NCBI RefSeq assembly: GCF_902827225.1
Contig: NZ_LR792632.1
Location: forward strand, 701,030 to 765,029
Length of the DNA stretch: 64,000 bases
DNA from: Methanocaldococcus lauensis
GTDB lineage: Archaea > AGJL01 > Methanococci > Methanococcales > Methanocaldococcaceae
Reading direction: 5' to 3'
Below are positions 1 to 9,591 of this stretch, in pieces (the first letter of the stretch is position 1; each line of letters begins with the position of its first letter). The notes under the pieces were generated by a model. The model was not told the origin of the DNA, searched no databases, and was given only the letters and a program-made list of their open reading frames with translations. Made by a program: the position numbers and the translations under genes.

Positions 1-1953
1 ATTCACCAAGAGGATATTATATTAGACAGTGAAAAAATTGTAATTGATTTAAATAAACTTTATGAATATGGGTTAATGGAATTTGTAGAGTTTTTAGTAG
101 ATAATCCTGAAGAGGGAATTAAATTTATAAAAGAGTGTTACTATGAGGCATACTACACTTTAAAAAACGAATATCCAAAAAACATAATAGTTTCAGTAAG
201 GAATTTGCCAAAAATTTTTAAAACTACAAGGAAAGGGAAGATTTTTACAGTAGAGGATATTAGAAGCAATACTTTAGGGAAGTTGGTAGAATTTGAAGGA
301 ATCATAGTAATGGCATCAAAAATTAGACCAATGCTAAAATATGCATATTATATATGTCCAAAATGTGGAAGAGAATATTATAAGGAGATAGATATTTTGA
401 ATTTTGAGAGTGAAAAATCTGTATGTGAATGTGGCTCGGAATTAAATTTAATTGAAGATAAATCGACATATACTGACTTCCAAGAAATAAAAGTTCAGCA
501 ACCTTTAGACTTAATGGAAAATCCAGAAGAACCTCCAAAGTATGTAACCGTGTTTTTAGAGAACAGTTCAGGAGTGTATGCTGGAAGAGTTAAAATAACT
601 GGCGTTCCAATAAAAATTAGAAAGAGCAAAAAACTTCCTATATATGAAATTTATGTTAAGGCAATACATTGTGAAGTCTTAGATGGAGATGTTAAAATTA
701 AATTAACTAATTCAGATATTGAAAATATTAAAAAATTAGCTAAAAGGCAGGATATCATTGATATATTGGCTGATAGATTAATTCCTGAAATTAGGGGACA
801 TTCAGCAATAAAAAGAGCTGTATTTTTGCAACAAATAAAAGGAGTGAAAAAACCAGGTAAGAGGGCGGATATTCATATACTCCTAATAACAGACCCAGGA
901 ATTGGGAAGACAGTAATTTTAAGAAAAATTGCTGAAATTCCTGGTAATTTGTATGGTTCAGTTACAACTGCAACTGGAGTTGGTTTAACTGCCGCAGTAG
1001 TCAGGGAAAAAACTGAAATTGGAGAAGATACATGGGTTATAAAACCAGGGTTATTGGTTAAGGCACATAAGGGAACTGCCTGTATTGATGAATTAACTGT
1101 TAATAAAGATTTGCAAAGTTATATCTTAGAGGCAATGGAAAGTCAAACAATTCATATTAGTAAAGGAGGAATTAATGCTAAATTGCCTGCTGAATGTGCA
1201 ATATTGGCAGCATGTAATCCAAGATGGGGTAGATTTAATCCAGAAGTTTCTGTAGCTGAGCAGATAAACATCCCTGCCCCACTATTAAGTAGATTTGACT
1301 TAATATTTCCAATTAGAGATGTTTCTGATAAGAATAGAGATAGAGACATTGCAGAATATATTATTGACTTACATAGGGCATACTTAGATGACAATATAAA
1401 TAAAAAGATAGGGCTAAATTATTTGGAAGTTGATGGTGTAAAGATTGACAAGGAGTTTATAATAAAATACATTTACTACGCAAGGCAGAAAAAGCCAGTA
1501 ATTAGCGAAAGAGCCAAAGAATTATTTATTAATTACTATGTTGAAATGAGAAAAAAGCACCAAATAACTGCAAGACAGTTGGAATCTGCTATAAGAATTG
1601 CTGAGGCACATGCAAAGGCAAAGTTAAAGGATGTAGTTGATGAAGAAGATGCCAAAGAGGCAATAAATATTATCACTGAATGCTTAAAAGAAATTGCCTA
1701 TGACCCAGAGACAGGAATATTTGATGTTGATAAAATATTAGGAGTTTCTAAGAAAGAAAGGGATAAATTAATTGTTGTTTATGAGATAATTAAGGAATTG
1801 GCAGAAAAATCAGAGCTCGTTGAGTATGTTGATATTGCTGAAGAGGCTAAAAAGAAAGGAATTAAAGAGGACGAATTAGAAAATATTATTAAAAAATTAG
1901 TTAAGTATGGTGATATTGACGAACCAAAGCCGGGAAGATATAGAATATTATAA
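1..1953 (+). CDS. mcm: MCM replicative helicase homologue (5' partial)
   Basis: Hexameric AAA+ DNA helicase of the MCM family. The frame is open from base 1, so the true start lies left of the window; the ATG at 76 is internal. An N-terminal OB region carries a zinc-binding site (CPKCG, then CECG, about 357-437). The AAA+ core has Walker A DPGIGKT (about 892-912), Walker B CIDEL (from 1081), sensor-1 AACNP, an arginine-finger SRFDL and the helical-insert motif ESQTIHISKGG. A winged-helix domain ends the protein. Walker B is followed by TVN instead of the usual DKM, and Walker A differs from the common GxAKS form, so this looks like one of the divergent MCM paralogues that Methanocaldococcus species carry. 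The helicase gene downstream begins 17 bp after the stop. Confidence 0.93.
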   Translation: MHQEDIILDSEKIVIDLNKLYEYGLMEFVEFLVDNPEEGIKFIKECYYEAYYTLKNEYPKNIIVSVRNLPKIFKTTRKGKIFTVEDIRSNTLGKLVEFEGIIVMASKIRPMLKYAYYICPKCGREYYKEIDILNFESEKSVCECGSELNLIEDKSTYTDFQEIKVQQPLDLMENPEEPPKYVTVFLENSSGVYAGRVKITGVPIKIRKSKKLPIYEIYVKAIHCEVLDGDVKIKLTNSDIENIKKLAKRQDIIDILADRLIPEIRGHSAIKRAVFLQQIKGVKKPGKRADIHILLITDPGIGKTVILRKIAEIPGNLYGSVTTATGVGLTAAVVREKTEIGEDTWVIKPGLLVKAHKGTACIDELTVNKDLQSYILEAMESQTIHISKGGINAKLPAECAILAACNPRWGRFNPEVSVAEQINIPAPLLSRFDLIFPIRDVSDKNRDRDIAEYIIDLHRAYLDDNINKKIGLNYLEVDGVKIDKEFIIKYIYYARQKKPVISERAKELFINYYVEMRKKHQITARQLESAIRIAEAHAKAKLKDVVDEEDAKEAINIITECLKEIAYDPETGIFDVDKILGVSKKERDKLIVVYEIIKELAEKSELVEYVDIAEEAKKKGIKEDELENIIKKLVKYGDIDEPKPGRYRIL

Positions 1954-1970
1954 TACTTTTTGGGATAACT

Positions 1971-4499
1971 ATGGGAAAAATAGAATATTTAAAGAAGGAA
2001 CATTCTGACGAGGAAATTTATAAGATTTTAGAAAAACCAGTAAAAGAATGGTTTAGAAGAAAATATAAAACTTTTACTCCTCCACAAAGATATGCAATTA
2101 AGGAGATACACGAAGGAAAAAATATTTTAATTTGCTCTCCTACTGGAAGTGGAAAAACATTATCTGCTTTTTTAGCAGGGATTAATGAATTGATAAAATT
2201 ATCTATGGAAAAAAAGTTAGAGGATAAAATTTATATTCTTTATGTTTCTCCTTTGAGAGCTTTAAATAATGATATTGAGAGAAATTTAAAGGAACCATTA
2301 AAGGAGATTTACGAAGTATCTAAAGAATTAGGAATTGAGTTGGATAAGATTAGAGTGGCTGTAAGAACGAGTGATACTACGAGTTCGCAAAAGCAAAGGA
2401 TGTTGAAAAAACCACCTCATATATTGATAACCACTCCAGAATCTTTGGCAATATCTTTATGCTCTCCAAAATTTTCTAAGTTATTGGAAGGAATTAAATA
2501 TGTTATAGTTGATGAAATTCATGCATTAACCAATAAAAGAGGTGTTCATCTTTCTTTATCCTTAGAGAGGTTGAATAGAATAGCAAACTTTATAAGAATT
2601 GGGTTATCTGCAACAATTCATCCTTTAACAGAAGTTGCCAAATTTTTAGTAGGTAATGGAAGAGATTGCTACATTGTAGATGTAAGTTATAAAAAAGATA
2701 TGGAAATAAAAGTTTTATCGCCAGTTGATGACTTTATATATACTCCTTCTGAAGAGATTAGTAAAAGATTATACAATTTATTAAAAAAACTTATTGAAGA
2801 GCATAAAACAGTTTTAATATTTACAAATACAAGGAGCGCAACTGAGAGAGTGGCATTTCATTTAAAAAAGATGGGTATAAAAAATATTGAAACTCATCAC
2901 TCTTCTTTAAGTAGAGAACATCGATTAATGGTTGAAGAAAAATTAAAAAAAGGAGAACTGTCGTGTGTTATTAGTTCAACATCCTTAGAGTTGGGAATTG
3001 ATATAGGGAGCATTGATTTAGTTATTCTCTTAGGTTCTCCAAAGAGTGTTTCGAGGGCTTTACAAAGAATTGGAAGAAGTGGGCATAAACTTCACGAAAA
3101 GAGTAAGGGAATAATAATTCCTTTTGATAGAGATGATTTAGTTGAAAATGTTGTATTAGCTTATGATGCTAAAATTGGTAAAATTGATAAGATACACATT
3201 CCAAAGAACTGTTTAGATGTATTGGCACAACATATTGTGGGAATGTCTTTGGAAAAAGTTTGGGATGTTGATGAGGCATATAATTTAATTAAAAGAGCAT
3301 ATCCATATAAAGATTTAAGTAAAGAAGATTTCTTAGATGTTTTAAGATACTTATCTGGAAGTATTGAAGAAAAAAAGGTTTATGCTAAAATATGGTTAAA
3401 AGATAACAAATTTGGTAAGAGAGGGAAAAATGTTAGAGCAATTTACTATATGAATGTTGGAACAATTCCTGATGAGACATCTATATCTGTCTATGATGGA
3501 AAAAGATATGTTGGTGAGGTTGAAGAGGAGTTTGCTGAAAAGTTGATGAAGGGAGATATATTTGTTTTAGGAGGAAAAACCTACAAGTATTTAGGTAGTA
3601 GAGGAAATAAAATCTTAGTTAAAGAGGTGTTCAATGAAAATCCAACAATTCCAGCGTGGTTTTCTGAACAGTTACCATTAGCTTATGATTTAGCCTTAGA
3701 TATAGAAAAATTTAGAAAAGAAGTTTTACATAAAGAAGTTGAGGATATTAAAAATAAGTATGATATTGATGAGAAAACATCTAAGGCTGTAAAAAACTAC
3801 ATAGAAGAGCAAAATAAGTATGCAATTGTTCCTGACGATGAGAAAGTTTTAATAGAAAATTTTGATGAAGAGAAGAGGAGATATTATATATTCCACTTTG
3901 TTGCAGGAAGGAGGGCTAATGAGGCATTGGCAAGATCTTTTGCCAATTACATCTCTAAAATTAAAAATTGCAATGTAAGAATATCAGTAAATGATTATGG
4001 ATTTGCTTTGATACTTCCAAAGAATAGAAAGATAACAAAATCTGATATTGTGGAATTATTAAATATAGACATTGTTAAAAATGTTAGGGAATCTATTGAG
4101 AGAAGTGATATTATAAAGAGAAGATTTAGACATGTAGCCTCTCGAGGTTTTATGATTTTACGAAGATATATGAATAAGAAGATTAGTGTAGAAAAACAAC
4201 AATTTAATGCTGAGATGCTTTTAAAATACTGTAAAGAGGTTAATCATCCTCTATATAGAGAAACAATTCGGGAGATTTTAGAGGATTCTTTAGACATTGA
4301 AAATGCCTTAAATTATTTTGAAAAAATAAAAAAGAGAAAAATATATTATTTAAAATTACCAACTCCTTCTCCATTTGCGTTTAATTTAATAGTATTTGCT
4401 TCATCGGATGTTATATTTATGGAAGATAAGAGAAGGATGATTATGGAATTGCATAGAAAAGTTTTGGAGTTTATCAAGGGAAATAAAAAGGAAAGATAA
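1971..4499 (+). CDS. Lhr-like superfamily 2 DNA/RNA helicase
   Basis: An 842-residue ATP-dependent helicase of the Lhr-core type. Visible motifs in order: the Q-motif region TPPQRYAI, Walker A SPTGSGKT, TPESL, DEXH-box VDEIHAL, motif III GLSATI, motif IV region FTNTRSATE, motif V STSLELGIDIG and motif VI QRIGRSGH. A winged-helix and Lhr-specific C-terminal domain follow. The length fits archaeal Lhr-core proteins (roughly 800-900 residues). The start ATG follows TTTGGGATAACT, a weak ribosome-binding site. It is tightly linked to the upstream MCM gene, which suggests co-transcription and a role in replication or repair. That role is inference from context and family. Confidence 0.93.
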   Translation: MGKIEYLKKEHSDEEIYKILEKPVKEWFRRKYKTFTPPQRYAIKEIHEGKNILICSPTGSGKTLSAFLAGINELIKLSMEKKLEDKIYILYVSPLRALNNDIERNLKEPLKEIYEVSKELGIELDKIRVAVRTSDTTSSQKQRMLKKPPHILITTPESLAISLCSPKFSKLLEGIKYVIVDEIHALTNKRGVHLSLSLERLNRIANFIRIGLSATIHPLTEVAKFLVGNGRDCYIVDVSYKKDMEIKVLSPVDDFIYTPSEEISKRLYNLLKKLIEEHKTVLIFTNTRSATERVAFHLKKMGIKNIETHHSSLSREHRLMVEEKLKKGELSCVISSTSLELGIDIGSIDLVILLGSPKSVSRALQRIGRSGHKLHEKSKGIIIPFDRDDLVENVVLAYDAKIGKIDKIHIPKNCLDVLAQHIVGMSLEKVWDVDEAYNLIKRAYPYKDLSKEDFLDVLRYLSGSIEEKKVYAKIWLKDNKFGKRGKNVRAIYYMNVGTIPDETSISVYDGKRYVGEVEEEFAEKLMKGDIFVLGGKTYKYLGSRGNKILVKEVFNENPTIPAWFSEQLPLAYDLALDIEKFRKEVLHKEVEDIKNKYDIDEKTSKAVKNYIEEQNKYAIVPDDEKVLIENFDEEKRRYYIFHFVAGRRANEALARSFANYISKIKNCNVRISVNDYGFALILPKNRKITKSDIVELLNIDIVKNVRESIERSDIIKRRFRHVASRGFMILRRYMNKKISVEKQQFNAEMLLKYCKEVNHPLYRETIREILEDSLDIENALNYFEKIKKRKIYYLKLPTPSPFAFNLIVFASSDVIFMEDKRRMIMELHRKVLEFIKGNKKER

Positions 4500-4575
4500 T
4501 TTTATAAAAATTTTATATAGTTTAACATCTTATAACTATTTATAACTATTAATTAAAATATTTTTGGTGATACTT

Positions 4576-4980
4576 ATGACTGAGGAACAAAAGACTGAAC
4601 AAAAAAGAAGACTTACTGGAAAGATGAAAAGAATGCTTAGAGCTAAGGCTCACCATTTAGAGCCAGTTGTTTGGGTTGGAAAGGAAGGAAGTGAGAAGGT
4701 AATTAAGGAAGTTGATAGGCAGTTGAAAGCGAGAGGGTTAATAAAAGTTAAGGTTAGAAAAACTGCCTTACTATATGAAGACAAATATGAAATTGCAGAT
4801 AAACTTTCTAAGGCGTGTGATGCAGAGGTTGTTAGTGTAGTAGGACATGTTATAACATTATTTAGACCAAGAGAGGGATGGAAAAAATATTTATCTAAGA
4901 AACCTAAGAAAAAAGTCAGAAAAGATGAGAAAATTATTGAATTGTTTGAAAAGTTTAAAAAGAAGGCAATTAAAGAATAA
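4576..4980 (+). CDS. YhbY/CRS1-domain RNA-binding protein
   Basis: A 134-residue basic protein with one CRM (CRS1-YhbY) domain. It opens with the family signature LTGKMKRMLRAKAH and continues with VVWVGKEG (a GxxG-type loop) and a conserved IKVKVRKTA strand. YhbY proteins associate with pre-50S ribosomal particles, and CRM domains bind structured RNA. A C-terminal tail of about 35 residues is very rich in Lys and charged residues. I chose the ATG at 4576 because GGTGATACTT lies immediately upstream; a longer reading from 4564 would begin inside that ribosome-binding site. A leader of about 75 bp holds A/T-rich candidate TATA sequence. Confidence 0.9.
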   Translation: MTEEQKTEQKRRLTGKMKRMLRAKAHHLEPVVWVGKEGSEKVIKEVDRQLKARGLIKVKVRKTALLYEDKYEIADKLSKACDAEVVSVVGHVITLFRPREGWKKYLSKKPKKKVRKDEKIIELFEKFKKKAIKE

Positions 4981-5023
4981 TTGATAAAAATAGATAAAAA
5001 GATATTCCTAATAGAGGGAAAAA

Positions 5024-5956
5024 ATGAAAAAAATCTATTTAATATTAATAATTCTTTTTGTTATCTTAATTGGAATTGTAGGAGCCACTATATTGGTAGT
5101 TATGAGTTTATCAAATGAAAGTATAGATGTATTTGGTGGAGAAAAAATAGCAAAGGTTTATCTATGCAATGAGATTTATTTTGACTACAATCAAGACTCC
5201 GGTTTATTTATGGAACCTAAAAAAGATGCTAAATATTACATTAATTTATTAGATAGATTAGAAAAAGATGACTCAGTTAAAGGAGTTTTACTTATAGTTA
5301 ATTCTCCGGGTGGTGAAGTTATAGCAAGTGAAAAATTGGCAAGAAAAGTTGCAGAACTTGCAAAGAAAAAACCTGTAGTTGTTTATGTTGAAGGATTAGA
5401 TGCTTCAGGAGCATATATGGTTTCAGCTCCAGCTAACTATATAGTTGCTGAGAAACATTCAATAGTAGGAAGTATTGGAGTTAGAATGGATATAATACAT
5501 TATTATGGATTGATGAAAAAACTTGGTATAAATGTAACTACAATAAAGGCAGGAAAGTATAAAGATATAGGCTCACCATTTAGACCAATGACTAAAGAAG
5601 AATATGAATACTTACAAAAGATGATAAATGAAACCTATTTAGATTTTGTTAAATGGGTTGCTAAGTATAGACATCTTTCAATAAATTACACTCTAAAAAT
5701 AGCAGATGGTAAAATATACACTGGAGAAGATGCAAAAAAAGTAGGGTTGGTTGATGAAGTAGGAACTGAAGAAACTGCATTGAAAAAATTGGAAGAACTT
5801 GCAAATGTCTCAAATCCTGAAATCGTAGAGTATGGATTAAATAGAGATAGAGGTTTATTTGGATTAACATATTACTTGGGATATGGTATTGGAAAAGGAA
5901 TTGGAGAGATTTTATATTCAGCAGGAATTAAAGATGAAAAAATCTTACTACATTAA
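5024..5956 (+). CDS. sppA: Signal peptide peptidase SppA (S49 serine protease)
   Basis: A 310-residue membrane-anchored serine protease that degrades cleaved signal peptides. Residues 1-30 form a single N-terminal membrane anchor. The family motif NSPGGEV lies near residue 93, the nucleophile is Ser128 in DASGAY, and the general base is most likely Lys180 in KYKDIGSP, 52 residues later, the same spacing as in archaeal SppA. Length fits the single-domain archaeal form. It is 43 bp downstream of the YhbY gene on the same strand, so the two may be co-transcribed. A run of T tracts follows the stop. Confidence 0.94.
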   Translation: MKKIYLILIILFVILIGIVGATILVVMSLSNESIDVFGGEKIAKVYLCNEIYFDYNQDSGLFMEPKKDAKYYINLLDRLEKDDSVKGVLLIVNSPGGEVIASEKLARKVAELAKKKPVVVYVEGLDASGAYMVSAPANYIVAEKHSIVGSIGVRMDIIHYYGLMKKLGINVTTIKAGKYKDIGSPFRPMTKEEYEYLQKMINETYLDFVKWVAKYRHLSINYTLKIADGKIYTGEDAKKVGLVDEVGTEETALKKLEELANVSNPEIVEYGLNRDRGLFGLTYYLGYGIGKGIGEILYSAGIKDEKILLH

Positions 5957-5983
5957 TTTCTTTTTTTATTTCTTTTTTTGTTT
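5957..5983 (+). terminator. T-rich archaeal terminator after sppA
   Basis: Three T tracts (T3, T7 and T7 with short interruptions) lie directly after the sppA stop. Oligo-T on the non-template strand is the known archaeal intrinsic terminator. There is no strong hairpin. Confidence 0.5.
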
Positions 5984-6004
5984 ATTTAATTAAACTAAAT
6001 TAAA

Positions 6005-6020
6005 AAATTTTTATAAATGT
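6005..6020 (+). promoter_or_regulatory. TATA-box promoter for the NYN/nucleotidyltransferase pair
   Basis: AAATTTTTATAAATG matches the archaeal TATA-box consensus. A start site about 25 bp downstream would give a leader of about 40 nt before the ATG at 6085. Confidence 0.5.
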
Positions 6021-6084
6021 AAAGTTAATATAATAATATTAAGATTATTATCTATTTTGATTTTGTATTAAATTTGGTGACAGT

Positions 6085-7608
6085 ATGGACAAAAATTTGA
6101 ATATCCTTAAGATAAGGGCAAATTTAATAAAGTATGTGGATGTTGACGAAATAGAAAATTTACCAAAAGTTAAAGTTAAAAGTGTTGAAGAATTTCTTGA
6201 ATCTCACAGAGTCCTTGGAAAAAATGTAATTTACAAATATGAGGATAATATTGAGCAAATATTTTTCTTTGTAGATAATGGCGTTATATTTTATATCCCC
6301 ACCAATGGATTTAAATCATTGCCAGATATGATAGAAGCAAAATCTTTAGGTTTAAGTGCTGAAGAATATTACGAATATTTACAATTTGGAAATATTGATG
6401 AATATAAAAAATACAAATCTTCTGGATTTAGAAATATTGAAGATTATAAAAAAGCAAAAGAACTTGGATTTATAGATGGACTTGAAAAACTTGTAAATGA
6501 AAACATTGCAAAAAAAGTTGATGATAAATACATTATAGAATATCTTTATTATGGAATATTAGAAGAGCAGATATTTTCAAATGATGCTGAGCTCTATTAC
6601 TTTGCATTAGATAGAGGTTTTAAGAGTTTTGATGAATTAGTTGAAGCACTAAAAGCAGGTTTTGGCGATTATAGAGAATATCAAGATGCTTTAAAAAGAG
6701 GATTTAAAGATGCTTATGAATATAATGATGCATTAAGTAGAGGTTTTAAGGATGCAGAAGAATATAAAATAGCAAAAACTCTGGGAGTTTCAAGTGAAAA
6801 AGAGCTTAAAGAGTATAAAGAATTAAAAAGAATATGTGAAAACTTTGAGTTAGAAACATTTGAAGAAGGTTATTTATTAAAGATTTTAATGGATATGAGA
6901 TTAGATGAAACTATAAGTCTCAAAGATTTATACAATAAATTAAAAGAAAAGGAAAGATTAATGAAGATAAAAAAAGATATGCTAAACAAGCTTGCAGATA
7001 TTTCAGGACCTTCGTGGTATTCTACAAGATTTACTACAATAGACGATTTAGAAGAATATTTAGAAAATAGTGAGACTATTTCCTTACTTGGGGAATATAT
7101 TAAAGAGGAAAAAATATTTAGAAGGATATATCCTCCAAAGCCTTCAAGAAGGATTGTTATTATTGATGCAATAACTGTTTTAGGAAATATGCATAATCTT
7201 TCATCTAAATCTATAGAAAACCTTATTAAAAAAATTAAAAATGCAGGATTTAAAAATGTAATGGTTATAGTGGATATAGAAACATACTATAAAATTAAAG
7301 GAAAAGACATTTGGAAGTATTTAATTGATAAATGTAAAATTAAAAGAGTTGAATCAAAAGATGAAGCTTATGACTTTATAATTGACTATATAAAAAACTT
7401 TGGTGCATTAGTTATAAGTAATGCATCATTTAAAGATTATATAATGAAGAATCCAAAATATCCATCATACAAAGAAATTAAAGATTACATCATTCCATTT
7501 ACGATAAAAGATGGATATATTAATATTGATATTGAATTATTGAGAAAGATATATTCTGAACTATGTATAAAAAGACTTGAAAAAATAAAAGAAACTGTGA
7601 TAGTATGA
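6085..7608 (+). CDS. Repeat protein with C-terminal NYN/Zc3h12a-like RNase domain
   Basis: A 507-residue protein whose function I infer only from its domains. Residues about 75-235 hold a run of 12-14-residue repeats with the pattern ALxRGFxDxxEY, clearest around 190-230 and weaker before. A charged helical linker (235-345) follows. Residues about 355-475 resemble a NYN (PIN-fold) ribonuclease: strand VIIDAITVLGN with Asp361, strand MVIVDIE with Asp397, Asp430, and ALVISNASFKDY. In Zc3h12a-type RNases this last motif is SND, so SNA here lacks one acidic residue and activity may be altered. The stop overlaps the next start by 4 bp, indicating translational coupling to the nucleotidyltransferase. 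The start follows GGTGACAGT. Confidence 0.75.
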   Translation: MDKNLNILKIRANLIKYVDVDEIENLPKVKVKSVEEFLESHRVLGKNVIYKYEDNIEQIFFFVDNGVIFYIPTNGFKSLPDMIEAKSLGLSAEEYYEYLQFGNIDEYKKYKSSGFRNIEDYKKAKELGFIDGLEKLVNENIAKKVDDKYIIEYLYYGILEEQIFSNDAELYYFALDRGFKSFDELVEALKAGFGDYREYQDALKRGFKDAYEYNDALSRGFKDAEEYKIAKTLGVSSEKELKEYKELKRICENFELETFEEGYLLKILMDMRLDETISLKDLYNKLKEKERLMKIKKDMLNKLADISGPSWYSTRFTTIDDLEEYLENSETISLLGEYIKEEKIFRRIYPPKPSRRIVIIDAITVLGNMHNLSSKSIENLIKKIKNAGFKNVMVIVDIETYYKIKGKDIWKYLIDKCKIKRVESKDEAYDFIIDYIKNFGALVISNASFKDYIMKNPKYPSYKEIKDYIIPFTIKDGYINIDIELLRKIYSELCIKRLEKIKETVIV

Positions 7609-8630
7609 GAGTAAGGATTAGAGATTTTATAGAAACTAATGAAGGATTATATTTTGCTGTAAATTCATACTATCATCCAGAAGATAGATTTTTATCTTTT
7701 TTAAGATATGTTCCTTATAAATATGTAAATTTTGAAGTTGATATAAGTAATATTAGAGAAATTAATGGAAAAAAATATGTAAAAATAAGTGAAAGTTCTT
7801 TGGCATACAAATTCTTAGAGGAAAATTTTGATAAGTATCTTTTTTATGATGAAACTATCGATGTGTTAATGCACGCAATTCCTAAGGAAGATGTAAAAAG
7901 AATATTAAAACCAAAAGAAAGATTAAAGGAAATTGTTAATGAAGAATATAAATTAAATGAGTTGGAAGAGAAATGTAGAAAGTTAGCTTTAATATTAGAG
8001 GATTATGGAGTTCCAATTAAAAGTATGGGAGTTAGCGGATCTCTATTGTTAAAGTTAAATAACAAAAATTCTGACATTGATTTTGTAATTTATGGTAGAG
8101 AGATGCATAAAAAAGGAAGAGAAGCATTAAAAGAGGCATTTGAAGATGGAAAATTAGAGCCATTATCTGAAAATTTTTGGAAAATTGCATATAAAAAGAG
8201 AATTAAAGATAACACTTTAACTTATGAAGAATTTATATTTTATGAAAAGAGAAAGTATAATAGAGGAGTTGTAGATAATACAATGTTTGATTTACTATTT
8301 ACAAGGGAATGGGATGAAATTATTGGAAAGTATGGGGATAAGAGATATAAAAATTTGGGCTTTGTAGAAATAGAGGGAATTGTGTTAAATGATGATTTTG
8401 CCTTTGACAATCCGGCAGTGTATAAAATTGAATGCTACAATGATGAAGATATAAAAGAGGTTGTTTCTTTCACCCATACTTATGCAGGACAGTGTTTTAA
8501 TGGAGAGGAGATTATTGCAAGAGGAAAATTGGAGGAAGTTATTGATAAATCTGGAGATAGATATAAGAGAGTTGTTGTAGGAACTACAAGAGAGGCATTT
8601 AATGAGTATATAAAGTTAAAAAATTTATAA
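7605..8630 (+). CDS. DNA polymerase beta-superfamily nucleotidyltransferase
   Basis: A 341-residue protein with a minimal nucleotidyltransferase core. The motif GVSGSLLLKL followed by NSDIDFVIYG gives the GS and the DxD metal-binding pair, and DNTMFDLLF supplies a third candidate carboxylate. The first 110 residues and the last 70 belong to no family I recognise; the C-terminal part looks beta-rich. It overlaps the NYN-domain gene by an ATGA and ends 10 bp before mevalonate kinase. Substrate is unknown. The pairing with a putative RNase suggests RNA end-processing or repair, which is inference. Confidence 0.75.
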   Translation: MRVRIRDFIETNEGLYFAVNSYYHPEDRFLSFLRYVPYKYVNFEVDISNIREINGKKYVKISESSLAYKFLEENFDKYLFYDETIDVLMHAIPKEDVKRILKPKERLKEIVNEEYKLNELEEKCRKLALILEDYGVPIKSMGVSGSLLLKLNNKNSDIDFVIYGREMHKKGREALKEAFEDGKLEPLSENFWKIAYKKRIKDNTLTYEEFIFYEKRKYNRGVVDNTMFDLLFTREWDEIIGKYGDKRYKNLGFVEIEGIVLNDDFAFDNPAVYKIECYNDEDIKEVVSFTHTYAGQCFNGEEIIARGKLEEVIDKSGDRYKRVVVGTTREAFNEYIKLKNL

Positions 8631-8640
8631 GGTTTTATTT

Positions 8641-9591
8641 ATGATAGTTGAAACTCCCTCAAAAGTTATATTATTTGGAGAGCACGCAGTTGTTTATGGA
8701 TATAGGGCAGTGTCGATGGCTATCAATTTAACATCAACTATAAAAATTAATAAAATCAATGAAAGAAAAATAATATTAAATTTAAAGGATTTAAACAAGT
8801 CATTAAGTTTAAATTTAAATGATACAAAAGATTTAAATATTTCAAATTTAGATAATAATTTGAGTGATTTTAAATATTGCCTCTGTGCTATAAAAAATAC
8901 ATTAAATTACCTAAATATAGAACCAGAATTTGGCTTTAAAATGGAAATTTCTTCAAAAATTCCCGTGAGTTGTGGCTTAGGCAGTTCTGCCTCAATAACT
9001 GTTGGAACTATAAGGGCTGTTAGTAAATTTTATAACAAACCTCTTAAAGATGATGAAGTTGCAAAACTTGGTTATTTGGTAGAGAGAGAAGTTCAAGGAA
9101 AGGCGAGTATAACAGATACTTTTACAATAACATATAGAGGTATTTTAGAGATAAAAAATAACAAATTTAAGAAAATTAAAGGCAGTTTTGAGGAATTTTT
9201 AAAAAGTTGTAAATTTTTAATAGTTTATGTTGAAAAAAGGAAGAAAAAAACTGCTGAGTTGGTTAATAAGGTTGCCAAAATTAAAGATAAAGATATAATA
9301 TTTAAAAAAATTGACGAAATAGTTGAGGAGGCATTAAAAACAAAAAATAAAGAAGATTTTGGAAGATTAATGACAAAAAATCACGAACTTTTAAAAAAAT
9401 TGAATGTTTCTACGCCAAAACTTGATAAAATTGTTAATATTGGAAATATATATGGATATGGAGCAAAATTAACTGGTGCTGGGGGAGGGGGATGTATTAT
9501 AATATTAGTTAATGAAGAAAAAGAGAATGAGTTAATAAAAGAATTAAATAAGGAGAATGTAAAAATCTTTAAGTGTGAGATGATGAATTAA
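8641..9591 (+). CDS. mvk: Mevalonate kinase
   Basis: A GHMP kinase that phosphorylates mevalonate to 5-phosphomevalonate, the entry to archaeal isoprenoid lipid synthesis. The N-terminus has PSKVILFGEHAVVYG, the mevalonate kinase signature. The ATP-binding GHMP motif is PVSCGLGSSASITVG, and the C-terminal motif is KLTGAGGGGC. At 316 residues it has the usual archaeal length. It starts 10 bp after the nucleotidyltransferase gene. Its last codons overlap the convergent 2TM-domain gene by 4 bp. Confidence 0.95.
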   Translation: MIVETPSKVILFGEHAVVYGYRAVSMAINLTSTIKINKINERKIILNLKDLNKSLSLNLNDTKDLNISNLDNNLSDFKYCLCAIKNTLNYLNIEPEFGFKMEISSKIPVSCGLGSSASITVGTIRAVSKFYNKPLKDDEVAKLGYLVEREVQGKASITDTFTITYRGILEIKNNKFKKIKGSFEEFLKSCKFLIVYVEKRKKKTAELVNKVAKIKDKDIIFKKIDEIVEEALKTKNKEDFGRLMTKNHELLKKLNVSTPKLDKIVNIGNIYGYGAKLTGAGGGGCIIILVNEEKENELIKELNKENVKIFKCEMMN

